Part shown: positions 51,007 through 61,134 of the stretch, one piece after another
Numbering within the stretch: the first letter of the stretch is position 1
How the letters are laid out: each line of letters starts with the position of its first letter
The notes under the pieces: generated by a model
The model's input: only the letters and a program-made list of their open reading frames with translations
What the model was told of the DNA's origin: nothing
The model's database searches: none
Origin: Nissabacter sp. SGAir0207
GTDB taxonomy: Bacteria > Pseudomonadota > Gammaproteobacteria > Enterobacterales > Enterobacteriaceae
Reading direction: 5' to 3'
NCBI RefSeq assembly: GCF_005491205.1
Contig: NZ_CP028035.1
Span: 2,852,001-2,916,000, forward strand
DNA length: 64,000 nt
Made by a program: the position numbers and the translations under genes

Positions 51007-52386
51007 ATGAAAGATAACCAAATGACCCCGCTAGAGAGTCGGGCGACATGGGGATTAGGGACCGTTTTCTCTTTACGGATGCTCGGCATGTTCATGGTAC
51101 TGCCGGTGCTGACGACTTATGGCATGGCGCTCTCCGGCGCCAGCGAAGCGCTGATTGGTTTGGCCATCGGCATCTATGGGCTGGCACAGGCGGTCTTCCA
51201 GATCCCCTTCGGCCTGCTCTCTGACCGGATTGGCCGCAAGCCATTGATTGTATTTGGCCTGGCAATCTTTGCGTTCGGCAGCGCCATTGCCGCCCTCACC
51301 GACTCCATCTGGGGGGTGATTTTGGGCCGCGCGCTGCAAGGCTCGGGGGCGATTGCCGCCGCCGTGATGGCGCTGCTCTCCGACCTGACGCGTGAGCAGA
51401 ACCGCACCAAGGCGATGGCCTTTATCGGCATCAGCTTTGGCATCACCTTTGCGATTGCGATGGTGCTTGGCCCGATCATCACCCACGCGCTGGGGCTGCA
51501 CGCGCTGTTCTGGATGATTGCCCTGCTGGCGCTGTGCGGCATTGCCATCACGGTTGCGGTGGTGCCAAACGCCTCCAGCCACGTGCTCAACCGTGAGTCG
51601 AGCATGGTCAAGGGCAGTTTCAGCAAGGTGCTTGGCAACCCGAAATTGCTGAAGCTCAACTTCGGCATCATGTGCCTGCATATCCTGCTGATGTCCAGTT
51701 TCGTGGTGCTGCCGCGCGTGATGGAGCAGGCCGGCTTCCCGGCCAGCGACCACTGGAAGGTCTATCTGGTGACCATGCTCACCTCCTTCGTGGCGGTGAT
51801 CCCGTTCATCATCTACGCCGAGAAGAAGCGCCGCATGAAGCAGGTCTTTATGAGCTGCGTGGCGGTGCTGCTGCTGGCGGAGCTGGTGCTCTGGTCGGCC
51901 GGTGGCCAGCGCCTGTGGGTGATCATCGCGGGCATCCAGCTCTTCTTCCTGGCGTTTAACCTGATGGAGGCAATCTTGCCGTCACTGGTCAGCAAGGAGT
52001 CGCCGGCGGGTTACAAAGGCACGGCGATGGGCGTTTACTCCACCAGCCAATTTATTGGTGTGGCGATTGGCGGCAGCCTGGGCGGCTGGATCTTTGGCGT
52101 GGCCGGGGCGGGTGCGGTCTTTATCGCCTGTGCGGCGATTGCCGTGGTGTGGTTTGCGGTCAGCGCCACCATGCAGGAGCCGCCCTACGTCAGCAGCCTG
52201 CGTCTCACCCTCTCAGAGCGGGCGGTCAACCATCCGGCGCTGGCGTCACGCCTGAAGGCGCAACCGGGCGTGGCCGATGTGGTGGTGGTGCCAGCGGAGC
52301 GCAGCGCCTACATCAAGATTGACAGCAAGGTCACTAGCCGTCAGGCGCTGGAGCAGTTCCTCGGCGATCTGGGCACCGGCGCATAA
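51007..52386 (+). CDS. yajR: MFS transporter YajR
   Basis: Major facilitator exporter-type protein, 459 residues. Twelve helices include the MFS motif A GLLSDRIGRKPLIV and motif C region, and a C-terminal cytosolic ferredoxin-like YAM domain (LKAQPGVADVVVVPAERSAYIKID). This layout is specific to YajR; substrate unknown. GAGG lies five bases before the ATG at 51007; a GTG two codons earlier is less likely. Not co-transcribed with cyo, since a strong terminator lies between. Confidence 0.95.
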   Translation: MKDNQMTPLESRATWGLGTVFSLRMLGMFMVLPVLTTYGMALSGASEALIGLAIGIYGLAQAVFQIPFGLLSDRIGRKPLIVFGLAIFAFGSAIAALTDSIWGVILGRALQGSGAIAAAVMALLSDLTREQNRTKAMAFIGISFGITFAIAMVLGPIITHALGLHALFWMIALLALCGIAITVAVVPNASSHVLNRESSMVKGSFSKVLGNPKLLKLNFGIMCLHILLMSSFVVLPRVMEQAGFPASDHWKVYLVTMLTSFVAVIPFIIYAEKKRRMKQVFMSCVAVLLLAELVLWSAGGQRLWVIIAGIQLFFLAFNLMEAILPSLVSKESPAGYKGTAMGVYSTSQFIGVAIGGSLGGWIFGVAGAGAVFIACAAIAVVWFAVSATMQEPPYVSSLRLTLSERAVNHPALASRLKAQPGVADVVVVPAERSAYIKIDSKVTSRQALEQFLGDLGTGA

Positions 52387-52408
52387 AAAAGGGCCGCGCT
52401 GGCGGCCC
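52385..52408 (-). terminator. yajQ terminator
   Basis: Stem GGGCCGC / GCGGCCC with a 4-nt loop; the six T residues are on the minus strand and fall at the yajR stop codon. Confidence 0.8.
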
Positions 52409-52423
52409 CCTTCATGCTTCCCG

Positions 52424-52448
52424 ACGGGCCGCTGATGCGGCCCGTTTT
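52424..52448 (+). terminator. yajR terminator
   Basis: Perfect stem ACGGGCCGC / GCGGCCCGT with a TGAT loop, followed on the plus strand by TTTATT, ending at the yajQ stop. Confidence 0.8.
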
Positions 52449-52449
52449 A

Positions 52450-52941
52450 TTAGTCGCGGAAGTTTTTGAACTGGAACGGCTGGCCGAGATCGGCCCCGCG
52501 CACCAGTTGCATCACGCTTTGCAGATCGTCGCGGGATTTACCGGTGACGCGCACCTCCTCCCCCTGCACTTGCGCCTGCACCTTCAGCTTGCTGTCTTTG
52601 ATCAGCTTGACGACCTTCTTCGCCAGCGTCGTCTCAATGCCGGAGTGCAGCTTGGCGTCCACGCTGTAGGTCTTGCCGCTGTGGTCGATCTGCTCTGGGA
52701 TCTCCAGCGCCCCGCCCTCAATGCCGCGCTTGGAGAGCTTCTCGCGCAGGATATCCAGCAGCTGGTTGACCTGGAAGTCAGACTCGCTGGCGACCTTGAT
52801 GGTCTCGTTCTTTTCATTCAGCTCGAAGCTGGCCGGGATGTTGCGGAAGTCCCAGCGGTTGGTCAGCTCACGGCTGGCGTTTTCCACGGCATTACGAACT
52901 TCTTGCATATCAATTTCAGAAACAATATCGAAAGATGGCAT
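52450..52941 (-). CDS. yajQ: YajQ family nucleotide-binding protein
   Basis: Cytoplasmic protein of 163 residues with two ferredoxin-like halves. The N terminus [22 protein letters not shown] and the [21 protein letters not shown] block identify the family. Relatives bind cyclic di-GMP (Xanthomonas, Pseudomonas) or RNA. GGAGG lies seven bases before the ATG; a longer ORF is rejected. Convergent with yajR. Confidence 0.96.
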   Translation of the reverse strand: MPSFDIVSEIDMQEVRNAVENASRELTNRWDFRNIPASFELNEKNETIKVASESDFQVNQLLDILREKLSKRGIEGGALEIPEQIDHSGKTYSVDAKLHSGIETTLAKKVVKLIKDSKLKVQAQVQGEEVRVTGKSRDDLQSVMQLVRGADLGQPFQFKNFRD

Positions 52942-53128
52942 CGCCTTTCCTCCCTTAACTCGACATGGCGAGCATGATAACCGCTTACCGGGCGGATGCA
53001 AAATCGTAGCCGCGCCGGTGGCATCGCGGCACGCCAGACGGCATACTGCCGGGGGCCGGTTGCCTGAATGACTATACTAGCCCTGTTGGGCGGGATTTTC
53101 CGCTGGCGGCCAGGGGGGAGAAAAAAAG

Positions 53129-54043
53129 ATGAAAATAACCGTTCTTGGTTGCGGTGCACTGGGGCAGGTCTGGCTCTCTGCCCTCACGCGGCATGGGCAT
53201 GATGTCCAGGGCTGGCTGCGCGTGCCCCAGCCGTTTTGCTCCGTCAACGTCATTGATGAAGAGGGAATGGTGTACAACCATACCCTGCCGGCCAACGATC
53301 CGGCGCATTTGGCGGAGAGCGAACTGCTGCTGGTGACGCTGAAGGCGTGGCAGGTGTCGGGCGCGCTGATCCCGCTGCTGCTGCAACTCAACCCAGAGTG
53401 CACCCTACTGTTGCTGCACAACGGCATGGGCGCGCAGGATGAGCTGCCGCCCAACCGCCTGCCGATTTTGCAGGGCATTACCACCCATGCGGCGCGGCGC
53501 GATGGCACGCTGATCCACCATGTGGCCAGCGGCATCACCCATATCGGCCCCACCTCGCCACACGGGCGGGCGATGAGCCACCTGGCAGAGGTGCTGCACC
53601 TGGCGCTGCCGGACGTCGCCTGGCATGACCACATTGCCGCCGCCAGCTGGAAAAAGCTGGCGGTCAACTGCGTCATCAACCCGCTGACCGCCCTCTACGG
53701 CTGTAGCAACGGCGAACTGGTCGCCTACCCGGAGCAGATCGAGCGTATCTGCCACGAAGTGGCGCAGGTGATGACCATCGAGGGCTTCCACACCTCGGGC
53801 GAGGCGCTGCTGCCCTATGTCTATGAGGTGATGCAGCGCACCGCCGCCAACCACTCCTCGATGCTCCAGGATGTGCGCGCCCAGCGCCACACGGAGATCG
53901 ACTACATTACCGGCTACCTGCTGCGGCGCGCCCGCAGCCACGGGCTGCACCTGCCGGAGAACAGCCGGCTGTTTGAACAGATTAAAAGAAGGGAAAATGA
54001 GTATGAGCGTATCGGTTCTGGTCTGCCTGGCGCCTGGCAGTGA
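53129..54043 (+). CDS. panE: 2-dehydropantoate 2-reductase
   Basis: Ketopantoate reductase of pantothenate/CoA synthesis, NADPH-dependent, 304 residues. The Rossmann motif GCGALGQ is at 7-13, the catalytic Lys in [21 protein letters not shown] near 176-177, and the substrate-binding [14 protein letters not shown] segment ([15 protein letters not shown]) near the C terminus. yajL begins 41 bp before the panE stop. Confidence 0.96.
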   Translation: MKITVLGCGALGQVWLSALTRHGHDVQGWLRVPQPFCSVNVIDEEGMVYNHTLPANDPAHLAESELLLVTLKAWQVSGALIPLLLQLNPECTLLLLHNGMGAQDELPPNRLPILQGITTHAARRDGTLIHHVASGITHIGPTSPHGRAMSHLAEVLHLALPDVAWHDHIAAASWKKLAVNCVINPLTALYGCSNGELVAYPEQIERICHEVAQVMTIEGFHTSGEALLPYVYEVMQRTAANHSSMLQDVRAQRHTEIDYITGYLLRRARSHGLHLPENSRLFEQIKRRENEYERIGSGLPGAWQ

Positions 54044-54599
54044 AGAGATGGAAGCGGTCACGGTGATTGATTTGCTGGTGCGCGCCGGCATCCAGGTCAC
54101 CACCGCCAGCGTGGCCGGTGATGGCACGCGCGAGATCACCTGCTCACGCGGGGTGCGGCTGCTGGCTGACGCCACGCTGGCCGAAGTGGCGGACGGCGGG
54201 CATGACGCGCTGGTACTGCCCGGCGGCGGCCCCGGTGCGGAGTGCTTCCGCGACAGCCCGCTGCTGGTGGAGACGGTGCGCCAGACGCACCTTAGCGGCA
54301 AGCTGGTGGCAGCCATTTGCGCTGCGCCAGCACTGGTGCTGGAGCATCACCAGCTCTTCCCAGTAGGCAACATGACCGGCTTCCCGGCGCTGAAAGAGAA
54401 GATCAGCCCCGAGAAGTGGATGGACAAACGGGTGGTGCACGATCCGCGCGTCAATCTGCTGACCAGCCAGGGGCCGGGCACCGCCATTGAGTTCGCCCTG
54501 AAGCTGATTGACCTGCTGGCTGGCAAGGCCAAGGCCGCCGAGGTCGCGGCCCAACTGGTGCTGCCGCCCGGCGTCTACGACTACCGCGATCCCGCCTAG
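54003..54599 (+). CDS. yajL: DJ-1/PfpI family protein YajL
   Basis: DJ-1 homologue of 198 residues. The reactive Cys is C106 in [10 protein letters not shown], supported by Glu14/15 in PGSEEMEA. In E. coli it is reported as a stress-protective chaperone or deglycase; the exact activity is debated. The start at 54003 (MSVSVLV) has GAAGGG nine bases upstream; the ATG two codons earlier (53997) is possible. It overlaps the panE end. Confidence 0.94.
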   Translation: MSVSVLVCLAPGSEEMEAVTVIDLLVRAGIQVTTASVAGDGTREITCSRGVRLLADATLAEVADGGHDALVLPGGGPGAECFRDSPLLVETVRQTHLSGKLVAAICAAPALVLEHHQLFPVGNMTGFPALKEKISPEKWMDKRVVHDPRVNLLTSQGPGTAIEFALKLIDLLAGKAKAAEVAAQLVLPPGVYDYRDPA

Positions 54600-54618
54600 C
54601 CCCCTGCCCTGCTGGCAT

Positions 54619-54650
54619 AAAAAAACCGGGGCCTTGGCCCCGGTTTTTTT
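54619..54650. terminator. yajL/thiI bidirectional terminator
   Basis: Long GC-rich stem AAAAACCGGGG / CCCCGGTTTTT with T runs on both strands between the convergent genes. Confidence 0.93.
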
Positions 54651-54662
54651 GTCCTGCCGCGC

Positions 54663-56111
54663 TTACGGGCGGTAGACCTTCACGTTATTGAAGCCCTGCT
54701 CCAGCAGGTAGAGCGCCTGCAGGCGGCTCATCACCCCACGGTCGCAGTAGAGCAGGTAATTTTTGCTCTGGTCCAGATCGCCGAACTGGGTGCTGATCTT
54801 GTAGAACGGCAGCGATTTCACCACCACGCCCTCCAGCGCCAGCGGATGCTCATCCTGCTCATCCGGGGAGCGGATATCCAGCAGCACGTCGTCCGGGGCC
54901 AGCGCCGCGACGGTCTCCACCTCGGTGACCTGCTCCTCGGTCTGCTCAGCGATCTCACGGATGTCCACGTTCTTCGCCTCGCGCACCACGCGGTCCAGGA
55001 TCTCGAAATCAAAGTTTGCCTCTTCGGCCTCGATCTTGCCCTTCACCGCCTTGACGGTTGGGCTTTTCGAGATCACACCACAGTACTCCGGCATGGTCTT
55101 GGCAAAGTCCTCGGTGCCGATCTCACGCGCAATCTTGATGATGTGCTCTTTGTCGTGGGAGATCAGCGGACGCAGGATCAGCGTGTCGGTGGCGTTGTCG
55201 ATCAGGCGCAGGTTGGTCAGCGTCTGGCTGGAGACCTGGCCCAGCGCCTCGCCGGTCACCAGCGCCTGCACGCCATAGCGCTCAGCCACTTGGGAGGCGG
55301 CGCGCACCATCATGCGCTTGAGCACCACGCCCATCTGGCCGTCGTCCACCTTCTCGAGGATCTCGCCAACCACCGGCTCAAAGTTGATCGCCACGAAACG
55401 CACGCGGTGCGAACTGCCGAAGCGGTTCCACAGGTAGTGCGCCACCTGCTTGACGCCAATCTCGTGGGCCGCGCCGCCGAGGTTGAAGAAGCAGTAGTGC
55501 ACACGGCAGCCACGGCGCATCAGCATGTAGCTGGAGACGCCGGAGTCGAAGCCGCCAGAGATCAGCGACATCACATCTTCCTGCGTGCCAATCGGGTAGC
55601 CAGCCAAACCGATGTGGCGCGCCTTCACCAGCACCAGCTTCTCATCATTGACCTCCAGCTTCACCGTGACTTCCGGCTGTGTCAGGTTGACGCTGGCGGA
55701 GTCGATGTGCTGGTTCAGGCCGCCGCCGACGTAGCGCTCAACGTCGCCAGAGGTGAAGGCGTGTTTGCCACGGCGCTTCACGCGCACGCAAAAGGTTTTC
55801 CCTTCCAGCTCGTCGCGGTAGGCTTCCAGAGTCTGCTCAAAAATATGATGCAGATCGCGATATTCACGCTCTTCCACTTCCAGCACATGATGAATACCCG
55901 GAATGCGCGTCAGCGCGTCGCAGAGGAGTTCGCGTTTGCTTTCATCCTTGCTGCGGACTTCAATATGGTCCCAATGGCGCACCACCGCCAGCGTCTCATC
56001 CAGCTCTTTCAGTACGTTGCGAATGTTGCTGGTCAGGATCTTTATAAAGCGCAAACGCACGGATTGGCTCTTGATGGTGATTTCCGGGAACAATTTAATG
56101 ATAAACTTCAT
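54663..56111 (-). CDS. thiI: tRNA 4-thiouridine synthase / thiamine sulfur carrier enzyme
   Basis: Bifunctional enzyme: makes s4U8 in tRNA and supplies sulfur to ThiS for thiamine thiazole. It is 482 residues, with an N-terminal ferredoxin-like domain, THUMP, a PP-loop ATPase ([15 protein letters not shown]) and a C-terminal rhodanese domain with the persulfide Cys in [11 protein letters not shown] (~456). A second Cys in [11 protein letters not shown] (~344) forms the resolving disulfide. Divergent from xseB. Confidence 0.97.
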   Translation of the reverse strand: MKFIIKLFPEITIKSQSVRLRFIKILTSNIRNVLKELDETLAVVRHWDHIEVRSKDESKRELLCDALTRIPGIHHVLEVEEREYRDLHHIFEQTLEAYRDELEGKTFCVRVKRRGKHAFTSGDVERYVGGGLNQHIDSASVNLTQPEVTVKLEVNDEKLVLVKARHIGLAGYPIGTQEDVMSLISGGFDSGVSSYMLMRRGCRVHYCFFNLGGAAHEIGVKQVAHYLWNRFGSSHRVRFVAINFEPVVGEILEKVDDGQMGVVLKRMMVRAASQVAERYGVQALVTGEALGQVSSQTLTNLRLIDNATDTLILRPLISHDKEHIIKIAREIGTEDFAKTMPEYCGVISKSPTVKAVKGKIEAEEANFDFEILDRVVREAKNVDIREIAEQTEEQVTEVETVAALAPDDVLLDIRSPDEQDEHPLALEGVVVKSLPFYKISTQFGDLDQSKNYLLYCDRGVMSRLQALYLLEQGFNNVKVYRP

Positions 56112-56361
56112 GGCAGTCTTTGATTTAAGGTGTGAATGAGTGGGTCGTCAGTGTGTGAATAACGATCTAGAATCAGAAAGTGAGTCATGGCGGAACCCTT
56201 CCGCAGCCGTACCCATACTGTTCAGGCCGCACAGTATATCATCATATCGGGCTACGCTGCGCGCAAATCCATGCACTTTGCCGTGAATTAGCCCCTGCGC
56301 CCAGCGCAGAGTGCGGTGTGAAGGTCTCAGGCCGCGCCGCCCAACTTATTAAAAGAGAACT

Positions 56362-56607
56362 ATGCCAAAAAAAGCCGTACCACCTGCCAATTTTGAAACC
56401 GCCCTCGGCGAGCTGGAGCAGATTGTCACCCGCCTGGAGTCTGGCGACCTGCCATTGGAAGAGGCGCTGAACGAGTTTGAGCGCGGCGTGCAGCTGGCGC
56501 GCCAGGGCCAACAGACCCTGCAACAGGCTGAACAGCGCGTGCAGATCCTGCTGGAGAGCGACAACCAGCCTGACGCCCCCCTGACTCCCTTTACCCCGGA
56601 AGAGTAA
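56362..56607 (+). CDS. xseB: exodeoxyribonuclease VII small subunit
   Basis: Small subunit of ExoVII, 81 residues, with the family core [37 protein letters not shown]. It forms a helical hairpin that assembles on XseA filaments to degrade single-stranded DNA. First gene of the likely xseB-ispA-dxs operon; ispA starts 5 nt later. The 250-bp gap to thiI holds divergent promoters that I could not pin down. Confidence 0.96.
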   Translation: MPKKAVPPANFETALGELEQIVTRLESGDLPLEEALNEFERGVQLARQGQQTLQQAEQRVQILLESDNQPDAPLTPFTPEE

Positions 56608-56612
56608 TAGTT

Positions 56613-57542
56613 ATGGCCCATGAAGAATCACAGGCGGCTGTGATCGATTTTCCTGCGCGCCTGCGTGCCTGCCAGCAGCAGATCGATCAGGCCCTGAACG
56701 GCTACATTGCCGATCGCCACGCGCCGGACGCGCAGCTGGTGGCGGCGATGCGCTACGGCGCACTGCTGGGCGGCAAGCGTCTGCGCCCCTATCTGGTCTA
56801 TGCCACCGGGGAGATGTTTGGCCTGCCCACCGAGACGCTGAACGCGCCGGCGGCGGCGATTGAGTCAATCCACGCCTACTCGCTGATCCATGATGACCTG
56901 CCAGCGATGGACGATGATGACCTGCGCCGTGGCCAGCCCACCTGCCACATCAAGTTTGGTGAGGCGAGCGCCATTCTGGCTGGCGATGCGCTGCAAACCC
57001 TGGCCTTCTCCATTCTGGCCGATGCCCCGATGCCCGGCGTGGCTATTCATGATAGATTAAGCATGGTGTCGGAACTGGCCACTGCCAGCGGCGCTGCCGG
57101 CATGGCGGGCGGGCAGGCGCTGGATCTGGCCGCCGAGGGCCAGCAGGTGGGGCTGACGGCGCTGGAGCAGATCCACCGCCATAAAACCGGCGCGCTGATT
57201 CAGGCCGCCGTCCGCCTTGGCGCCTATGCCGCCGGCGAGCCGGGCCGCCGCGCCCTGCCGCTGCTGGATCGCTACGCACAGGCCATCGGCCTCGCCTTCC
57301 AGGTGCAGGATGACATTCTGGACGTGATTGGCGATACCGACAAAATCGGCAAACGTCAGGGCGCAGACCAGCAGCTGGGCAAAAGCACCTACCCGGCGCT
57401 GCTGGGGCTGGAGCAGGCGCAAACCAAGGCCTGGGATCTCTATCAGGACGCGCTGGCGGCCCTGGCGCCGCTGGCCGCAGAGTCCTATAACACCGCCCCT
57501 TTGCAGGCGCTGGCCAGTTTCATTATTGAACGCGATAACTGA
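56613..57542 (+). CDS. ispA: (2E,6E)-farnesyl diphosphate synthase
   Basis: Prenyltransferase that extends IPP/DMAPP to FPP, 309 residues. The first Asp-rich motif is HDDLPAMDDDDLRRG and the second FQVQDDILDVIGD; the GGKRLRP basic block is near residue 54. The N terminus is about ten residues longer than E. coli IspA (MAHEESQAAVIDFPARL). GGAAGAG precedes the ATG by eight bases. Between xseB and dxs. Confidence 0.96.
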   Translation: MAHEESQAAVIDFPARLRACQQQIDQALNGYIADRHAPDAQLVAAMRYGALLGGKRLRPYLVYATGEMFGLPTETLNAPAAAIESIHAYSLIHDDLPAMDDDDLRRGQPTCHIKFGEASAILAGDALQTLAFSILADAPMPGVAIHDRLSMVSELATASGAAGMAGGQALDLAAEGQQVGLTALEQIHRHKTGALIQAAVRLGAYAAGEPGRRALPLLDRYAQAIGLAFQVQDDILDVIGDTDKIGKRQGADQQLGKSTYPALLGLEQAQTKAWDLYQDALAALAPLAAESYNTAPLQALASFIIERDN

Positions 57543-57575
57543 TGAGTATCGTAAACCCTCTGATACGAGTATCTG

Positions 57576-59438
57576 ATGAGTCTTAATCTCGCTAATTACC
57601 CGACCTTGGCACTGGTGCACTCCCCAGAAGAGCTGCGTCTGTTGCCCAAAGAAAGTTTACCCAAGCTGTGTGATGAGCTTCGTCAGTACCTGTTGGACAG
57701 CGTCAGCCAATCCAGCGGACACTTTGCCTCGGGCCTCGGCGCGGTCGAACTGACCGTGGCGCTGCACTATGTCTATAACACGCCTTTTGATCATCTGGTG
57801 TGGGATGTTGGCCATCAGGCGTATCCCCATAAGATCCTGACCGGCCGCCGTGACCGCATCAACACCATCCGCCAGAAGAATGGCCTGCACCCCTTCCCGT
57901 GGCGCAGCGAGAGCGAATATGACGTGCTCTCCGTCGGCCACTCCTCCACCTCCATCAGCGCCGGGTTGGGCATGGCGGCGGCGGCGGAGCGTGAGGGCAA
58001 GGGCCGCCGCACCGTCTGTGTGATTGGCGACGGTGCCATCACCGCTGGCATGGCCTTTGAGGCGATGAACCACGCTGGCGATATCAACTCCGACATGCTG
58101 GTGATCCTCAACGACAATGAGATGTCGATCTCTGAGAACGTCGGCGCGCTCAACAACCACCTGGCCAACCTGCTCTCTGGCAAGCTCTACTCCCGCCTGC
58201 GTGAAGGCGGCAAGAAGGTGCTCTCTGGCGTACCGCCCATCAAGGAGCTGGTGCGCCGCACCGAAGAGCACCTGAAGGGCATGGTGGTGCCGGGCACGCT
58301 GTTTGAGGAGCTGGGCTTCAACTATATCGGCCCGGTGGATGGCCATGATGTCCAGGCGCTGGCGCAGACGCTGAAAAACATGCGCGGCCTGAAGGGGCCA
58401 CAGCTGCTGCACATCATGACCAAAAAGGGCAAGGGCTACGCCCCGGCGGAGAATGACCCCATCAGCTGGCACGCGGTGCCGAAATTTGACCCGACCACCG
58501 GTACGCTGCCGAAAAGCGCCGGCGGCCTGCCGACCTACTCGAAAATCTTTGGCGACTGGCTGTGCGAAACCGCCGCCACCGACAGCAAGCTGATGGCGAT
58601 CACCCCAGCGATGCGCGAAGGCTCCGGCATGGTGAAGTTCTCCCGCGAGTACCCGACGCAGTACTTCGACGTGGCGATTGCCGAGCAACATGCGGTGACC
58701 TTCGCCGCCGGTCTGGCGATTGGCGGCTACAAGCCGGTGGTGGCGATCTACTCCACCTTCCTGCAACGCGCCTATGATCAGGTGATCCATGACGTGGCGA
58801 TCCAGAACCTGCCGGTACTGTTCGCCATTGACCGCGGCGGCATCGTCGGCGCGGATGGCCAGACCCATCAGGGGGCGTTCGATCTCTCCTTCCTGCGCTG
58901 CATCCCGAACATGGTGATCATGACGCCAAGCGACGAGAACGAGTGCCGCCAGATGCTGCATACCGGCTACCACCACAACGCTGGCCCGGTGGCGGTGCGC
59001 TACCCGCGCGGCAATGGCACCGGTGCCACCTGTGAGCCGCTGGCGATGCTGCCGATTGGCAAGGGCGTGGTGCGCCGTGAAGGCAAGAAGATTGCGATCC
59101 TTAACTTTGGTACGCTGCTGCCGGAAGCGCGTCAGGCTGCCGAGGCGCTGGACGCCACGCTGGTGGACATGCGCTTCGTCAAGCCGCTGGATGAGTCGCT
59201 GGTGCTGGAGCTGGCGGAGAGCCACGACGCGCTGGTGACGCTGGAGGAGAACGCCATCATGGGTGGCGCGGGCAGCGGCGTCAACGAGCTGCTGATGAGC
59301 AAACGCCGCATGACACCGGTACTTAACCTCGGCCTGCCGGATCTCTTTATCCCGCAGGGCACGCAGGAAGAGGTACGGGCAGACTTCGGTTTGGATGCGG
59401 CAGGCATTGAGCGCCGCATCACGGAGTGGCTGGCCTGA
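57576..59438 (+). CDS. dxs: 1-deoxy-D-xylulose-5-phosphate synthase
   Basis: Entry enzyme of the MEP isoprenoid pathway, also supplying DXP for thiamine and pyridoxal, 620 residues. TPP/Mg motif [31 protein letters not shown] is at about 150-180, the N-terminal [12 protein letters not shown] block and the transketolase pyrimidine-domain Glu in [15 protein letters not shown] (~370) are intact. Third gene of xseB-ispA-dxs, 33 nt after ispA. Confidence 0.98.
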   Translation: MSLNLANYPTLALVHSPEELRLLPKESLPKLCDELRQYLLDSVSQSSGHFASGLGAVELTVALHYVYNTPFDHLVWDVGHQAYPHKILTGRRDRINTIRQKNGLHPFPWRSESEYDVLSVGHSSTSISAGLGMAAAAEREGKGRRTVCVIGDGAITAGMAFEAMNHAGDINSDMLVILNDNEMSISENVGALNNHLANLLSGKLYSRLREGGKKVLSGVPPIKELVRRTEEHLKGMVVPGTLFEELGFNYIGPVDGHDVQALAQTLKNMRGLKGPQLLHIMTKKGKGYAPAENDPISWHAVPKFDPTTGTLPKSAGGLPTYSKIFGDWLCETAATDSKLMAITPAMREGSGMVKFSREYPTQYFDVAIAEQHAVTFAAGLAIGGYKPVVAIYSTFLQRAYDQVIHDVAIQNLPVLFAIDRGGIVGADGQTHQGAFDLSFLRCIPNMVIMTPSDENECRQMLHTGYHHNAGPVAVRYPRGNGTGATCEPLAMLPIGKGVVRREGKKIAILNFGTLLPEARQAAEALDATLVDMRFVKPLDESLVLELAESHDALVTLEENAIMGGAGSGVNELLMSKRRMTPVLNLGLPDLFIPQGTQEEVRADFGLDAAGIERRITEWLA

Positions 59439-59444
59439 CAGCCT

Positions 59445-59472
59445 CAGGGGCGCGCCGCGCCCCTGTTTCCCC
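59445..59472 (+). terminator. dxs terminator
   Basis: Stem CAGGGGCG / CGCCCCTG with a 5-nt loop, 6 nt after the dxs stop, followed by TTTCCCCTT. Confidence 0.65.
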
Positions 59473-59552
59473 TTCCCCATTTCCCCTCGCCATAACCCTC
59501 TCTGGCGGCTAAAGTTAGGCATTTCCCCTGCCCTTTTGCCCAAGGAGTCCCG

Positions 59553-60539
59553 ATGAAATTCACCCAGTTAGGCAGTACCGATCTGAAGGTGTCGCGCCTG
59601 TGCCTCGGCTGCATGACCTACGGCGAGCCGTCTCGCGGCAACCATAGCTGGACGCTGCCAGAGGCGGAGAGCCGCCCGCTGATCAAGCAGGCCGTGGAGG
59701 CAGGCATCAACTTCTTCGACACTGCCAACAGCTACTCCGACGGCAGCAGCGAGGAGATTGTTGGCCGCGCGCTGCGCGATTTTGCCCGCCGCGATGAGAT
59801 CGTGCTGGCGACCAAGGTCTACTTCCCCCTCAGCAATCTGGCTGGCGGCCTGTCGCGCGCCTCAATCGTACAGTCGGTGGACGACAGCCTGCGCCGCCTC
59901 GGCATGGAGTATATCGACCTGCTGCAAATTCACCGCTGGGATTACGACACGCCGATTGAGGAGACGCTGGCGGCGCTGGATGAGGTGGTGAGAGCCGGTA
60001 AAGTGCGCTACATCGGTGCCTCCTCCATGCATACTGCGCAGTTCCGTCAGGCGCTGGATCTCTCGCAACAGCGGGGCTGGGCGCGGTTTGTGTCGATGCA
60101 GGATCAGTACAACCTGCTGCAACGTGAGGAGGAGCGGGAGATGCACCCGCTGTGCGCGGAGGAAGGGATTGCGGTGCTGCCTTGGAGCCCATTGGCACGT
60201 GGCCGCCTGACCCGCCCGTGGGGCGAACAGACCGTGCGCACGCAGACCGATGAGGTGGGCAAGAACCTCTACGATCAGGCGGATGACGCCGTCGCGGCTT
60301 CTGACCGGCAGGTGGCGGAACGGGTGGCGGCGCTGGCGGAGCAGCATGGCGTGCCACGCGCGCAAATCGCGCTAGCCTGGCTGCTGAGCAAGCCGGTGGT
60401 CACCGCGCCCATCATTGGTGCGTCACGCGCCTCCCATCTGGAGGATGCCGTGGCGGCGCTGGCGCTGACCCTGAGCGAGGCAGAGATTGCCGATCTGGAG
60501 CATTACTACCAGCCCCACCCGGAGACCGGCTTCCAGTAA
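59553..60539 (+). CDS. yajO: aldo/keto reductase YajO
   Basis: NADPH-dependent aldo-keto reductase of 328 residues. The catalytic tetrad regions are FFDTANSYSDGSSEE (Asp, Tyr), VLATKVYFP (Lys) and LLQIHRWD (His). E. coli YajO has been linked to conversion of ribulose 5-phosphate to DXP and hence to thiamine supply; that role is only suggested by its place next to dxs and thiL. A GGAG lies eight bases before the ATG. Confidence 0.95.
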   Translation: MKFTQLGSTDLKVSRLCLGCMTYGEPSRGNHSWTLPEAESRPLIKQAVEAGINFFDTANSYSDGSSEEIVGRALRDFARRDEIVLATKVYFPLSNLAGGLSRASIVQSVDDSLRRLGMEYIDLLQIHRWDYDTPIEETLAALDEVVRAGKVRYIGASSMHTAQFRQALDLSQQRGWARFVSMQDQYNLLQREEEREMHPLCAEEGIAVLPWSPLARGRLTRPWGEQTVRTQTDEVGKNLYDQADDAVAASDRQVAERVAALAEQHGVPRAQIALAWLLSKPVVTAPIIGASRASHLEDAVAALALTLSEAEIADLEHYYQPHPETGFQ

Positions 60540-60540
60540 C

Positions 60541-60566
60541 AAAAACGGGCGCCATCGCGCCCGTTT
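60541..60566. terminator. yajO/pgpA bidirectional terminator
   Basis: Perfect stem AAACGGGCGC / GCGCCCGTTT with a 4-nt loop between convergent genes; the minus strand continues with a T run (TTTTTG). Confidence 0.88.
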
Positions 60567-60582
60567 CACTCTTTTCACCGGC

Positions 60583-61134
60583 TTAGAACGGCCAGTGGTG
60601 ACCCACCAGATAGATGATCAGGGCAGAACAGACGCCCGCCACCACATCGTCGGCCATAATCCCCATGCCGCCCTGAATGTTCCGGTCAAACCAGCGGATC
60701 GGCCAGGGCTTCCAGATATCCAGAATGCGGAACACCACAAAGCCCGCCAGCACCCACTGCCAGTCATTGACCGGGATCGCCATCAGCGTGATCCACATGC
60801 CGACAAACTCATCCCAGACAATGCTGCCGTGGTCGTGCACGCCCATGTCTTTGGCGGTCTGGTGGCAGAGGTAAACACCGATGCAGATGCTGAACATCAC
60901 CACCAGTGAATAGACCTGCCACGGCAGGGTGTTCAGCAGCACCCAGCAGGGAATTGCCGCCACGGAGCCAGCGGTGCCCGGCCCCCAAGGGAACAGCCCG
61001 CTGCCGAAGCCGGTCGCCAGCAGGTGCCAGGGGTTGCGCATCCGCAGCCGCTTTTTGGCGGCGTCCATCTGGTCGATTGCCTCGTCCAGCACCTGTTCCG
61101 TCGCCTGCAGCGACGGTTTCATACTCTTTGCCAT
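60583..61134 (-). CDS. pgpA: phosphatidylglycerophosphatase A
   Basis: Inner-membrane phosphatase that makes phosphatidylglycerol from PGP, 183 residues. The GFGSGLFPWGPGTAGS motif (~42-57), CHQTAKDMGVHDHGSIVWDEFVG and GGMGIMADDVVAG are diagnostic. It is about ten residues longer at the N terminus than the E. coli enzyme (MAKSMKPSLQATEQVLDEAIDQ). Its ATG directly abuts the thiL stop (TAG-ATG), indicating coupling. Confidence 0.96.
   Translation of the reverse strand: MAKSMKPSLQATEQVLDEAIDQMDAAKKRLRMRNPWHLLATGFGSGLFPWGPGTAGSVAAIPCWVLLNTLPWQVYSLVVMFSICIGVYLCHQTAKDMGVHDHGSIVWDEFVGMWITLMAIPVNDWQWVLAGFVVFRILDIWKPWPIRWFDRNIQGGMGIMADDVVAGVCSALIIYLVGHHWPF

Noticed and set aside
57657..59543. 628-codon ORF antisense to dxs
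   Set aside because: Same type of shadow; dxs is an unmistakable gene on the other strand.
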